A stretch of 64,000 bases of DNA from the NCBI GenBank assembly GCA_032718865.1, contig JALUTQ010000035.1:930001-994000 (forward strand), in the 5' to 3' direction. The notes under the pieces are model-generated. The model did no database searches. It was not told where the DNA came from and was given only the letters and a program-made list of their open reading frames with translations. Below, piece by piece: positions 11,317-22,646 of the stretch (positions are counted from its first letter, which is position 1; the number at the start of each line of letters is the position of its first letter). The position numbers were made by a program, and so were the translations under genes. Origin of the DNA: Tilletia caries. Taxonomy: Eukaryota > Basidiomycota > Exobasidiomycetes > Tilletiales > Tilletiaceae.

Positions 11317-13060
11317 AGCGAGCGGGTCGAGTGACTGTATGGATCGTTGTATGCCTTGCACCCTTCTCACAACTCAAAGTCGTCCTCTTTCTGGAGAAGG
11401 CAAGCCGGTACTCGCATTTGACGATGTCTTTCTCTGGCGAAGGCTTCGGTCGGCCCGGTCGTTGACAGCGAAAGGTATGGCGGTGAAGATGATTGACTTT
11501 GGAGAGCAAAGAGAATGAGGAAGCAGACTCATGATCGTTTCCACTAACCCTCCTCACATCACCACTACCTCGCTCCTCCCAACTCTTCCTCCCATTCATA
11601 CTCTTTTCCCCGCAGCTCCAGACCATTCCAATGCCACTCTTCAGCACAGCACCGCCACGATCGACGATCAACCAGCATGCTCGGTGATACTTTCAACATC
11701 GCCCCGATCGATCAACCGTGGAATCGAGGTGCCTTCTATGAAGCAAGCCATTTTCTCGTTCTTCACTTCCGTAGAAGGCGTTAAAGGCCAGGCGCCAGCT
11801 TCTCGTTGTCCGTGTGCGTACGAACGTTGGTGCAGTTGATTGAGAACTTTTCGAACTTCGACATTGGACATTCGCCTGTTGCCAATAACGTACGCAGCAA
11901 AAACGTCTTCACCGAGCCGTCGCTTCAGAATCTGATGCGCCATTTGCTTAACGCTGCTCGGATAAAGATGGAAGAAAAAATCAAAGCAGTTCAGAGTTTA
12001 GTCAAAGCGGAAGTCGGAGAAGCAGAAAACGATATTCGATGTAGAGGTTCAGAGATTGAAAGAAAGAGTCGAGAGCGTTAGGATATGAGGGTCGAGGGAC
12101 AACGAGATATTCATCTCAATTGGTCTCTTGCCGCGTCCGACATGGAACTAAATGACAGTAAGCAGCAATGAAAAATAGAAGGGGATACGTTAGTGCTGAG
12201 TGTAACAAGACTGAAGAGTGATGCTTTATGCTTCTGCAATGGATAGCAAGAAACAGCGCGAGGATGCCCAAAAAATTGGTACGTACGGTAATTGGAGTTT
12301 GAGCTCATCTGCAGATAGAAGAAGTAACCGCAATTCCTCTTGGATCATATGCTCGAAGAAAAGCTCTGTCGTAGCTTTAAGACCTTTGATCGTTGCAATA
12401 AGCGGTCGAAGGGCGTGAAAGGTACCCAAAGCTGTCCGCATGGCATTAGTGGAGATGCCCTTCATTCCTACGCGCCCCATAAGAAAAGATGGAGAAAGGT
12501 GGTCGCCGAACACTCGATGACTGTTTTCGATCCTGGCTGGATATATGTTCTGGAATCTGGAATCGCAACGCTGTGGTGCACAGTTCTGATAACTGCATGC
12601 GTTCTGTTGTTGCACGAAACGGGGGAAGGGGAATCTGTGAACATCAGGACGCTGCTGCATGCTGCATTCAACATTCTTTTGTACTTCTTTCACAGCATCG
12701 CCCTTCGGAAAAAGGATAGATCAGTACAAGCAGGTGAAATCTGATTGGTAAAGGTTTTCACTAATTGGTATTGCTGATCATTTTTCAGACTCGGTAACCG
12801 GGCAAACGGGTGACAAGACTCCGGCAGACACAGAGTTTTGCTGACAAGACTCGCCGACATCATCGCCAGTCTTGATGACGAGACTCAGACACGAGACTCT
12901 GGATCGGTGCGATTGGTGTTGCCACCGCAAGTGTGAAGCGTAAATTTTGAAAGTGCAGAAGTTCTACAACATGTAAGCACATATCACGAGGTGACGTGTG
13001 CGCAGTGGCCGGTGCGCCCGTGGCCCGTGCGTGTGCTGCCAAAAACATTGACAGGTTTGC
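11317..13060. other. No gene recognised; lower-GC intergenic sequence
   Basis: The base composition becomes more AT-rich than the flanking genes from about 11700. The longest frame is 12226-12693 on the minus strand (155 codons), which has no domain or splice pattern I recognise. It may be relic transposon DNA. Confidence 0.35.
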
Positions 13061-13061
13061 G

Positions 13062-13070
13062 CGTATAAAA
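13062..13070 (+). promoter_or_regulatory. Probable TATA box
   Basis: GTATAAAAG lies about 115 bases upstream of the ATG at 13180, with no ATG between the likely start site and that codon on this strand other than short upstream possibilities. It supports the gene that follows being a Pol II unit. Confidence 0.4.
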
Positions 13071-13179
13071 GCGTGATCGACAAGCTCATACATGATACAA
13101 CGATCTCCCATTCTGAAGTTTGAGCAATCCCTCTCGCCATCCATCTTACAACGGTTACTTTCCTTCTCCTCAATCATCA

Positions 13180-14819
13180 ATGTCGTCAATGCAGAAAAGC
13201 AAGATGCCTCCCAGATCGGAATCATCATCCAGTTCAACAGCTTCATCCAATATGGACCCGTTGTATGATTGCACGATCTCCGGCCTTGTACAGCTCGATG
13301 CAGTCAAGAAGACGACGGAGCGTTACCACATCGTTGATACACAGGTAGGTTATTTTTCTATTCTATGTGTCTTCCCAATGTCAATGCTGCCCAATTCCTA
13401 CGTCACCCTCCTTAGTCCTTACCTCTTTTATCTTTTTTTTTTTAGGTTTGCCTTGGCTGCAAGCAGAGAGCACGTCATCTTTCCCACAGGGACCGCTTAT
13501 CAAGTCCAAAATTTGACGCAGCCAATGCTCGTTGGCATCATAGCAGGATTCATCCCCCTTCCGGAACCGCGACTTACAATTTTCTCTGCGGTCCCAGCGA
13601 TGATGGCACTCGAAATACCGACAGAATGGGTTCCTCCCACTCCGACCGTGCACACTGCACGTTGTAGGCAAAGTGTCGCGTGTGATCGACAACAAGAATC
13701 TTCGAGTCGCCACGTCCGTGTGGGACAGAGAGGTGAGATGCTTCCCAGCAAACATTGATGTAAGGATGCACTCCACCTCCGCTGTTTTGGCGGAGATTAT
13801 CTCCGCTGCACAAAATCTCCGCGGCCCGGAGATGAGAAAATCTCCGCGGAGATCTCCTTTCCGCCGTGATGTACAGGGTAGGGAGATGAATCACAGCAGG
13901 CCAGAAACGGCGGAGTTGCGGAGTCGAGTTTGAAAATGTGCATCTCCGCGGCATCTACGGCGTAACTCCGCGTCTCCGCCGATGGACAAGAAACCCTGCC
14001 GAGACCCCTTCAGACTACAGGGTCTGAAGGGGTTTCTCTTATGGGATGGAGTCTCAGATCGGTCTCGGATCGCTCAGCAGGGTCTGAAATCAGAAGAAAT
14101 CCACCCAACGCCTTGTCTCGTGCATATCAGCCGCTGTGGACACTTCCTATACTGCTTTGAACTGCTTTTGGAACGTTTGAGCTGTGCAAAGATGTGATTC
14201 TGACCAAATATTTTACCTATCGGCGGAGACGCGGAGTTACGCCATAGATGCCGCGTAGATGGGGCAGGGAGATGCTTTTTCAGAAGCACAAAAATCTTGA
14301 CGGGGTAGGGAGTTTTTCTATTTCGACTGAAGCCAATTTCTGTCATCTCCGAGAAAACGGCACGGAGATGCGGCGGAGACAGCGGAAAGGAGATAATCTC
14401 CGCGGAGATCTCCGTGTGCATCCTTACATTGATGCGACGTTGTAAAAACAAACCTACTCGTCAATCATCATCATCATTATCTTCAACCATTATAGACCAG
14501 CATTCGTCGCTCAGTTGAAGTCATCGCAGTTCGGGACACCGAAATAAAGCACAAGAACAAAGCAGTTCCGACAGAAGGCTGCACAATGCAATTTTCCGCC
14601 AAGATCTTCTCACAGCAAGCGGTGACCAATCTCTTCGTGCTTCACATTGAGGAGTATACCTGGATATCCGCCGCTAGTATATCCCCCTCCCTTCCCGCAG
14701 CTCCATCTTCGCCTACCGACCCAACCACTCCGCAAAAGCGTCCTCAATTGGGAAAGCGGAAGTGGGACACGTCATCCACTGAACCTGGAAGCACTGCACC
14801 GAGCTCTTCCAGTCGCTGA
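13180..14819 (+). CDS. Unrecognised protein gene with a MITE inside an intron
   Basis: Exon 1 (13180-13344) encodes a Ser-rich start, then MDPLYDCTISGLVQLDAV and ERYHIVDTQ. A GTAGGT...TTTTTAG intron leads to an exon from 13446 (VCLGCKQRARHLSHRDRL). An in-frame TAG near 13663 must be removed by a short intron ending GTTGTAG at about 13663-13665; its donor is ambiguous. The next exon (KVSRVIDNKNLRVATSVWDRE) ends at 13732 with GTGAGA. The following intron, 13733-14495, contains a whole 666-bp transposon, and the last exon 14496-14819 continues in phase (SVEVIAVRDTEIKHKNK, FSAKIFSQQAVTNLFVLHIE) to a Pro/Ser-rich tail with an RKRKW-like basic patch. I do not recognise the family. CxxC and repeated beta-like segments hint at a nucleic-acid-binding fold, which is only a guess. 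Confidence 0.45.
13761..14426. mobile_element. TAAGGATG-family MITE 1 (hAT-like, 666 bp)
   Basis: Ends are TAAGGATGCAC and GTGCATCCTTA, flanked on both sides by CATTGATG (13753-13760 and 14427-14434), a perfect 8-bp target duplication. The interior is built from short palindromic TCCGCGGAGA-type units in both orientations and has no transposase. The 8-bp duplication points to the hAT superfamily. It lies wholly inside the intron of the 13180 gene. Confidence 0.85.
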
Positions 14820-15343
14820 TCTTCTCTGTCGGTTACCTGGTGCATAATAGTAGAAATTTGTAGAGCTCAGCTCCGAGTCTGCTATCTTCCTTGCAACAAA
14901 CACAGATTCACAGAACTTCAAACTTGAGTTCAATTCTGAATTGTGCTCGAAGGACGAGTCCACCGCCGAACGTCGACACATAACCGGACTGTTGCTATGT
15001 TGGCGAAGATATGAGAATTTAAAGAAACAGAAAATCATGACAAACAAGGTACCGCGGAGTTCCGAGGTCAGCTTTTATTGAGAGCTCTTGTGCGGATTTT
15101 GCGTACAGGCTCGCGCACCTAACCCCATCAGTTATTCAAAGAACGGTCACAGTCAACAAGGTGAGGGTCACGAGACCGGACACAGTGGTCACCACATAGA
15201 AGGCCTCGATTTCCTTGAAACTAGGACAGTTATTCTGCTAGGGTGAAACGGCGGGGGGAGAGGCTCTTTTCTCACTGATATAACGGCCGAGAAGCAGCCG
15301 TTGCCGCGCGCGCAGCAGTCCGTCCTTTAGACAGACGCGCTAC
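14820..15343. other. Intergenic, no gene recognised
   Basis: About 520 bp between the end of the orphan gene and MITE 2. No open frame of interest and no RNA gene were recognised. Confidence 0.35.
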
Positions 15344-16022
15344 TAAGGATGTCCCCGGAGTTGACGCGGAGCTGGGGTTTTGCGGACTCCGTACTCCTCC
15401 GACGGAGGGCTCCGCCGGAGGCGGAGCGCGGAGCTCACTTTTGGGAAATTTTTGATCTTAAAAAAGCACGGAGTCCGCATGGAGGACTCCGCCGGAATTT
15501 ACGCGGAGCGCGGAGCCCAATCCTGGGCCCACTAGCCAAAAGTACGGAGCGCGGAGTCGTCAAAATTGTGTGAAAAGTCCGGCGGAATTTCCGCGGAATT
15601 CCGAGACAATAGGCATCGTCGAGACACGCGCAGGGGATAAAACAGGCATCATCATCCGTTGAGAGCTTCAGAATAGCACTGGAGTCAATACCGCAACAAT
15701 GTCGGATGGTGAATGTATAGCTGTGATTGTATTACAGTCATTCTGAGAGCAACTTATACCACCACTGCGCTCCGACGGAATTCCGCGGAATTCCGAGCTC
15801 CGCATACACGGAGCACGGAGGAGCATTATGAAAACGCACAGAAAAAACGCGGAGCGCGGAGCTGGGATTTCAACTTTTGTATAATTCCGTCGGAACGCGG
15901 AGCTGGTTTTTTTCAGCTCTGTCTTAGTCTGCAGAGGCGGAGCTCGCCTCAAAAAGTCAAATTCCGGCGGAATTTGGAAGTGCGGAGGCGGAGCCCTCCG
16001 CGTTACTCCGGGGACAACCTTA
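15344..16022. mobile_element. TAAGGATG-family MITE 2 (679 bp)
   Basis: The left end TAAGGATGTCCCCGGAGT and right end ACTCCGGGGACAACCTTA are inverted repeats with one mismatch. CGCGCTAC flanks both sides (15336-15343 and 16023-16030), a perfect 8-bp target duplication. The interior is rich in GGAGCGCGGAGC and GGCGGAATT units in both orientations and is non-coding. It sits about 70 bp upstream of the Crypton 1 start codon, so it may have altered that promoter. Confidence 0.85.
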
Positions 16023-16094
16023 CGCGCTACAGCTTGAAGTCACTCACTCTCATCATCAGCGAAAGCACTCGATCCAGCAATTGTCTTCGCCATT

Positions 16095-19000
16095 ATGGAC
16101 GTCGATCCTCGTGGAATAGCGCAGCTTCTGCCTTCGCCCGCCGCAGCCACCGTCTCTGCTTCAGCGATCGTCATCTCTCCTTCCGCAACTGCGTCGGTCG
16201 CTTCGACCGGAACGCTGGTTACCCACTCGTCTGCGGTCAGCAATATCAGCAGCAACATAGCTCCTTTGCCTGCTGTAGGCGGCAGAGGCGTCAAGCGAAT
16301 ACGGGATGGTGTCATATACACCGACAGCAGGAAGCGATTGGCGGTTTTCTGGTGCTTTGGCCAAGAGCAGGCGGGAAGCGTGGCTTCCAGAGCGAAGAAA
16401 CTCGGCGTTGGTGTTCCCACACTGTACACCTGGAAGAAAACACACGACCAAGGCATTGAGTGAGTTGAGAGTTGGTGTAGTCTGTAGAAGCTTATGCGAT
16501 AATGGGATCGGTTGCTGATCTGACGAATTAATTGCTTGCTTTCCTTTTGATATGTAGCTCAGCACATATCCCGACTCCTGGATCAGCTCTCGCTGAGGAG
16601 CTTGCATCCATGCGATCACGCTCGTCTCCCTCCAATCTCGCCATATTTTTGAAGCCACACGATGCGACCTCGCTGGCCGAAGAGCCCGGCGGTGGCCGTA
16701 GCCTCAGCAGCACTGCCAACACTACGCTGGGGCCGAGATTCGAACGAGCGGATGGACTGGGTCCACACGCAGAAAACGAAGAGACATTTGGAGCTTCCGG
16801 TCCAGGTGTGTTGCCCCCCGAGCTCGTCGAGCAGTTGCGGGTCAGTGGTGCACTGGCCACAGATGCAAAGATTGCTGGCGATACAACTTGATGCCGACAC
16901 CAGACCAGGCGCGCAGACCTTCGTGAACGAGACCATTGATCCCGCGCTTCATCTCAAACAAAGCACACTCGCTCCTGGCACCAAGGCAAACTGGGACAGA
17001 GTGAAGAGCACCTTTCTCGTGAGTTTCTTCCATTCCCCAGCTGCGCACCCTACCCTTCGTCCCCTCTGCAGTCTGACAGTCACCTTTGTCCTCATCCGCT
17101 GGCCGCTGTCGGACATCATACAGACATTTTGGCGCTGTCTGAATCGCATTCGCTCGCAGAGCAGATCAGACACAGCCACAATAGCAGCATCTGCACCTTC
17201 TTCATCAGCATCAGCAGCGCCAGTGCCTTCTTCATCAGCGTCAGTCTCAGTCTCAGCAAGCGGAAACGGAAGCGATGGGATGGAGGTTGACGACGACCGG
17301 GGCGAAGAGGGAAGGGATTCGCAGGGGAACGTCGATGAGGTGCTGGTGTCCGAGCAAAAGCTTGTCACCTACTTGAAGTGAGTACATAATCTCGGACTAG
17401 TGTCGTGGCTTGTCATGCACAAGTATGGCTGTTGTGCTCGAGTGCCTGACTGTAAGGGCTCACTTATTTTACTTCAATCTGTGACGATAGCTGCTTCGTT
17501 CTCCACCGCAACCCAAAGTTCAGCGATGAGGGTCTCGACACACACGTCAAGGCCGTCGTCAACCTTTGGGAGACGCAAGTATTGAAGGGAGTCAACACCT
17601 TCCCCCACCCCCGCAACGGCGCTCTTCTCAAGGCCTTCATGAAGGCAGTACGCCGGCATCGGGTCCAGCACTCTGAACTTCTCGGGGAGGATGCCTGGCG
17701 CCCTTCGCTCAACGATGGCTACACGGAGGACCAGCATCTCGAGATCAGTCAGTGGTACCTGAATCGCATCTCTCCGATACCTTCTGTTGCGAGCATCAAC
17801 CCTTCAGCTGCTGGTGGCGATGATGCCGCCACTTGGAGAGCTCGGTTCGACTTCCTCATGCAGCATGCCATTATGGGAAGATCGGAGGACTTACGCAAGG
17901 CCAAGCTCGCTCGACTTTACACTCGTACCATGAGTAGACTCTTCGCTCTATCCCCCTCCTTCAGCTGCCCCATCGCTTCTCTTCCTTCTTTCCCTCGCGC
18001 TCGTTGCCTCCTTCCTCCGCACGATCCTTCCTTGGCCGTCAGCAGTCGCGTACTCGCGCGCGCTCATGCTACCACCATCATGCGTCCATCTCCCGCACGC
18101 ATACACTCCAACCCTTCTGCCTCCATTGCTGCTGTCGTGACTCGTGTGCTTGAGCTTCGTACGACAGACTCGTTGTTCCTGATGCCGGTGTCGCTAATGC
18201 TCGCCTTCCTTGTCTCTTCCCTCCCCGCGCCGCAATGCAGCTGCCTCTATCCCGACCCCAATCGGCTCCTGCGTTCGTGGTCACCATTCCCCGCAGCAAA
18301 GTCAACACAGAAGGGTGAAAGGAGATTGGCATTGCGGTGCGGCACCGAGACGTAGAGGCCTGTCCGGTCGGTGCTCTGGCTCTCTACCTCTACGAGCGCT
18401 GGCACGTAAGAAGCGAGCCATTCCCCGACTTCTCCAGCCGCACATCATGGTACCATCTCATGCTCCTTACAGACGGTGACGACAACACAGCTGGAAGCGA
18501 CGGCATAACGTGGGGAGATCAGGCTCAGATTCTCAAGAAGGCGTTCAGCGACCTCGACATTGCAACTTCCAAGGTCACGCATGCCATGCGCGGTGGAGGA
18601 GCAAGGATGGCGTTCGAGCGTGGCTGCTCGGAAGACAGCATCCGAAAACAAGGACGCTGGACTGCGGGCGGTGATCAGCTCATAGAGCGATACCTTACGG
18701 GAGTTGCTCTGCAGCCCGTGCGTGCGTTGGCCGGCTTTAGTCCAAGTGGAGGTGACTATTGGCTGCCGCGCACGCTGAAGGAGCCGCCACTCTCCTTGCA
18801 GCAGCAGCTGTGGCCCAGGATCGAAGAGGCGGAGGCAGCAATCTGACAGCGGCATCGTACAGGTGGCGAGACGGACCAGGCCGCACTCAACTTTCTGGCC
18901 ATGATGAAGTGGCTGCGCATCGTGTTGCTCCAAGATGCGGCATGTCTAAGGCCTTTGTACGCGAACCTTCCCCTGTGGTAAATGGCGCCTTTCAACACGC

Positions 19001-20074
19001 GGGCGTTCGAGCAGTTCGTCTCCGAGCTCACGACCACCATCTCCCAATCAGTCAGCCCCATCGAAGTCACCATCACGCAGCTGGTACCAGAGCTTGGCCA
19101 TGCTTTGACCGAGCTTCGCGTCAAGCAGGAGAAGACTTCGACTGCGGTCAACAATGCGGTAGCGGAGGCTCGCACAGAGCGTGCTGAGTTGCGTGCCTAC
19201 CTCGCAGACATGTTCGGTCTTGTGGTCGCAGCACTCGGGGAGAGCGACAACGCGGAGTTGCAGCGCAACAGCACCCGAAGAGCCCTTTCAACCAGCGTTC
19301 GAGCACTGCTTGAAGCTGAACAGGTGATAGCGACGTGATCCCATTCTTTCCGCGAGGGTCTGCTCTATTACTGACGTACTTTCAACCCTTTCCTCTGCAT
19401 TGTCTCCATCCCAGCTCTTGGCTGCTCCGCCATCTTCACCGTTGTCAGCAGCTCCATTCTCTCGAAATACAGCCCTCCTGCAGCTGCAGCAACAGATCCA
19501 GGCTGAGCAGTCGGCAGACGTCCCCCTTGCGCTCAGCAGCAGCAGCTTTTTTTCCGGAATTAGCGACGCAATACGCGACAACCCGACTCGCGACCCATCG
19601 ACCATGCTCATCGCCACCTCCACGACTGCCTCGTCACCTTTGCTGCTTGGGCCCGCTCCCCATGGCACCTCAGTCCCCACAGCCACTCGCGCTCCCACTC
19701 GCGCTCCCCAGCTGTCCCTTGTCCAACTTTCACAGCGCGTGGGATCCGTGGTTCGGCTCGTGCAGGTTTGGCACGAAGGAGATGGCCTCCTCAGTCCCGT
19801 TAAGGAGCGGCTAGAGGCAAAGGATGTTAACCTTGATGCGGGAACTGTTGCGGCGCGCAAGTTGATTAGCCGCTGGCGCAGGGTCGTTGCTCTAGTCGAA
19901 GAGGTCAGCGGTGGGAGAGGAAGGGAAGTTGTGGCAGCTGCGGTGGATGCGAAGCTGAAGTCGTCGGGGAAAATGGGTCTGCGAGCGCTTTCGGACAACG
20001 TGCTTTCCAAGGAGGACACCCGCGCCACCTTCGTTGAGGACGTCAAGCTCAACCTCAACCTCGACTCGCATTGA
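16095..20074 (+). pseudogene. Crypton 1: tyrosine-recombinase transposon gene with GCR1_C-like domain, degraded
   Basis: The N-terminus (from MDVDPRGIAQLL) holds a helix-turn-helix-like stretch (SRKRLAVF...GVPTLYTWKK). After several introns come the recombinase N-domain (KFSDEGLDTHVKAV, GVNTFPHPRNG, FDFLMQHAIMGRSEDLR), the catalytic part (EVRHRDVEACPVGALALYL-type block; THAMRGGGARMAFERG; RKQGRW; ERYLTG with the likely nucleophile Tyr; RALAGF) and a tail with WLRIVLLQDAA. A final segment (VRLVQVWHEGDGLLSPVKERL, ISRWRRVV) resembles the GCR1_C DNA-binding domain of fungal Cryptons. In-frame stops TGA 18316-18318, TGA 18844-18846 and TAA 18979-18981 interrupt conserved sequence, so it is probably dead. 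Catalytic residues remain. Cryptons have no TIRs, so the element ends cannot be set from sequence alone. Confidence 0.75.
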
Positions 20075-21949
20075 TCAGCAGTGAGTAGCATGACGGATCT
20101 ACCGCGCCGATTTGAAGTTGTACTGAATCTAATACACGTTTCGAAGTTGTTGTGAACATTCTACCACTATACTAAAAGGTGAGACCAGTCTCGACCCAAG
20201 TGTCATGGATGATGCATATATCCAACAGAAGTCAGAATTTTACTCCCTCCAACCTTTTTGCCGTGCCGGCCGTGGACCATCTTCGACTCGGCTCAACCCT
20301 TCCCTTGACCGGCCTGCCATTTCGACTAGTTGAGCTGCTTCCGCTTTGGGCCGGCCCTCGGACTGTTGCTTCCCGTCGTCTCTGCTATTGTACCCTTCCT
20401 CCAAATTCCAGCATCGACCTCACCGACTTTCAACTCTTTGTCCATGCGTTTCGGGCGTAGCTACTGGTCGCCCAGTTCCAACCAAGGTTTCTGCGTCTGT
20501 TGGTTGCGTCGGCTACAACCTACGCGTTCTTCCTCCTAATCCCCCGTGCACCGCACGCTCGCATCTCCCTCACCCCTCACCTGTCACCACTCACTTACTG
20601 TAAAGCAAATTCTCGTCGTAACGATTTGAAGTAGATTTTTGTCCCAGCACCATGTTCCTCCGTACTCCGTAGTTCACAATTGAAATCATTGTATCATTGA
20701 TCGATCCGGTTCCTTCGCATCCCTTCCTCGGCTGATAGTCGCCAGTCCCGGCGCATATCGGACTTCGGAGTATCGGACGCATTAAAGTCTCAAAATGAAT
20801 GATGTCGATTACGTGTGCTGCGCTGCGCGTAGAAGGTAGAAGGGAAGGTCTACATGGCTCCATTTGACGTTGAAAGATTGGCGTAGTTGGTGTGTATAAG
20901 CTGAAAGCAGCGCAAAAATCGATCAGCTTCGCCGTTAAGCAAGCGGAAGCGAGTCTCCATTTTGAAAATGACATACCTTCCCCTATTGAAAAGGATCACC
21001 GTGTCCCCCGTCCGTGGCAGAAGGTGCGCTGGTCAGTGGCGACACCTCTGCCGACAAGACTTCCCCTCCCCTTTCCTCCACAGGCTCCGAAACCGAGATT
21101 TGACCATTTGTGCGCGTCTGGAAAAAATGAAAAATGAAGGAGCATATGTCAGCACTCAGTACTGCGGACGACTCGAGTCGTATTCTGGCGTCTGATGTGC
21201 CTTGCCATTACCAAATTGTCCTACCAGACGCCCGCGCCTGAATAAAACTGGAATGTGATCAGTAGAGGGAGAGTTGGGATCAATAGAAGCATGGGTGCCT
21301 GCCTGTGAGCTGTGAGAGTGTACTCACTGAGCAAAACGCAAAGCACCAGCGTGGAGAAGGCGTGGAGGAGAAAACCTGCGGCAAATGGCGGAGGAGGGCC
21401 GAAGGCCGGGAGCGCGCGAAGGTGGTGCAATGACGGGGAGAGATCCGACGGAAGCTGGTGCATGTAGGGGCTGTCAAGAAGAGAGAGAGAGAGAGAGAGA
21501 GAGACGGAGACGAGTGGAGGGAAAAAGAGACGAGGGGAGGGAAAAGACGTGAGCAAGGGAGAGAAGAGATAGTAAGCCATGAGGCGGGCAAGAAGCAGAT
21601 GGGAAGCCAGCACTGCTCACAGTTCTGTGAAGTCACCTTGGTGTCAGTGTGTCTGGGTGTGATGAGTTTTCGTGGAAGTGAGAGTGGCGGTGACCGTTCC
21701 GCCAAACTTGTGTCCGCTTTGTGACCAACACCGCCGAATTCTGTGACCAGCTGTGTCCAGAGAAAAACACCCCTAATTGTTGATTCGGGGAATTCCACGT
21801 GGGAGCAAAACTAGATCACGTGACCCCACTTCCACCTTGGCGGGGAGGCTTTGCCCCCCCCCCCCCCCCCCCAACCAAAAGGACAAACCTGTCCGTCTCC
21901 ATTATTGCTGTCATGTGTAAATGTCTAATCCTGTCCGCTACGCGCTAAC
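20075..21949. other. Intergenic, no gene recognised
   Basis: Nearly 1.9 kb between Crypton 1 and the hAT element. It holds a GA microsatellite (about 21484-21504) and a homopolymer C run of about 18 bases (about 21854-21872). No frame shows a domain or spliced family resemblance. Confidence 0.4.
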
Positions 21950-21957
21950 CAGTGTTT

Positions 21958-22450
21958 CGAAGTATACTTGAAGGACCAGAAAATTTTCAAAACATACTAC
22001 AGTATACAGTATGTTTTTGGTCCGGAAGGTCTGACTACTGCGACAGTATGGAAAAAGTAGTACTGTTTCCTTCAAGTATACTGGCGACATACTGGCAAAT
22101 TTCCGGGTACTTACATTATACTGCAGGAGTACTGCAGTACTACTTAATAATGCTGCAGCAGTACCAGCCGAAACATTTATCCTTCAAGTATACTTTGCGT
22201 AGTACTACAGTATGTTTGCATCATGTTTTCTCGGTTCTTTTTCCCAAAACATACTGCAGGATAGTGCGAGTATATTGCAGTATAGCAAACATCCTGCAAG
22301 TACAGTGTCAGTATCCTGAAAGTATACCAGTGCTTACGTAAGCACGGTCGCTCCTTCGTGCGCATACTGCAGTACTACACGTGACCTACTTCAAGCATGG
22401 AGCGTCCACATTTTCTCGTACGAAAGTATACTTCGAGCAGCACTACAGTA
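21958..22450. repeat. Left subterminal array of GTATACT/CAGTACT motifs
   Basis: Dozens of short, partly palindromic motifs (AGTATACT, CAGTATA, AGTACTGCAGTA) crowd the first 500 bp of the hAT element. hAT transposases usually bind such subterminal repeats, so these are probable binding sites. They also form the upstream region of the transposase gene. Confidence 0.7.
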
Positions 22451-22646
22451 TCAAAAATATTTCTCACACTGACCTCCTGCCTTCACTCGCCGCCACCCAC
22501 GATTTCCCCTCCCTCTCCCTTCTTCTCTTCTCCAACGCTACATCAAGCGGCTCCCACCACTATTGTACACACCCAGTCAGGCACGCGTCCGACACTTCGA
22601 CCGCGGACGCCACCCTCCCCTCTATCGGCAATCACCATACTCCAGG

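Noticed and set aside
13646..13665. A 20-nt GT...AG segment in the 13180 gene as a possible mini-intron
   Set aside because: Upstream donors giving 38-nt or 77-nt introns keep the same frame, so no need for an exceptional intron.
16842..16863. A 22-nt GT...AG segment in Crypton 1 that restores frame, suggesting an ultra-short intron
   Set aside because: A 55-nt intron with the same acceptor and an upstream CAG/GTGTTG donor also restores the frame and has a normal size.
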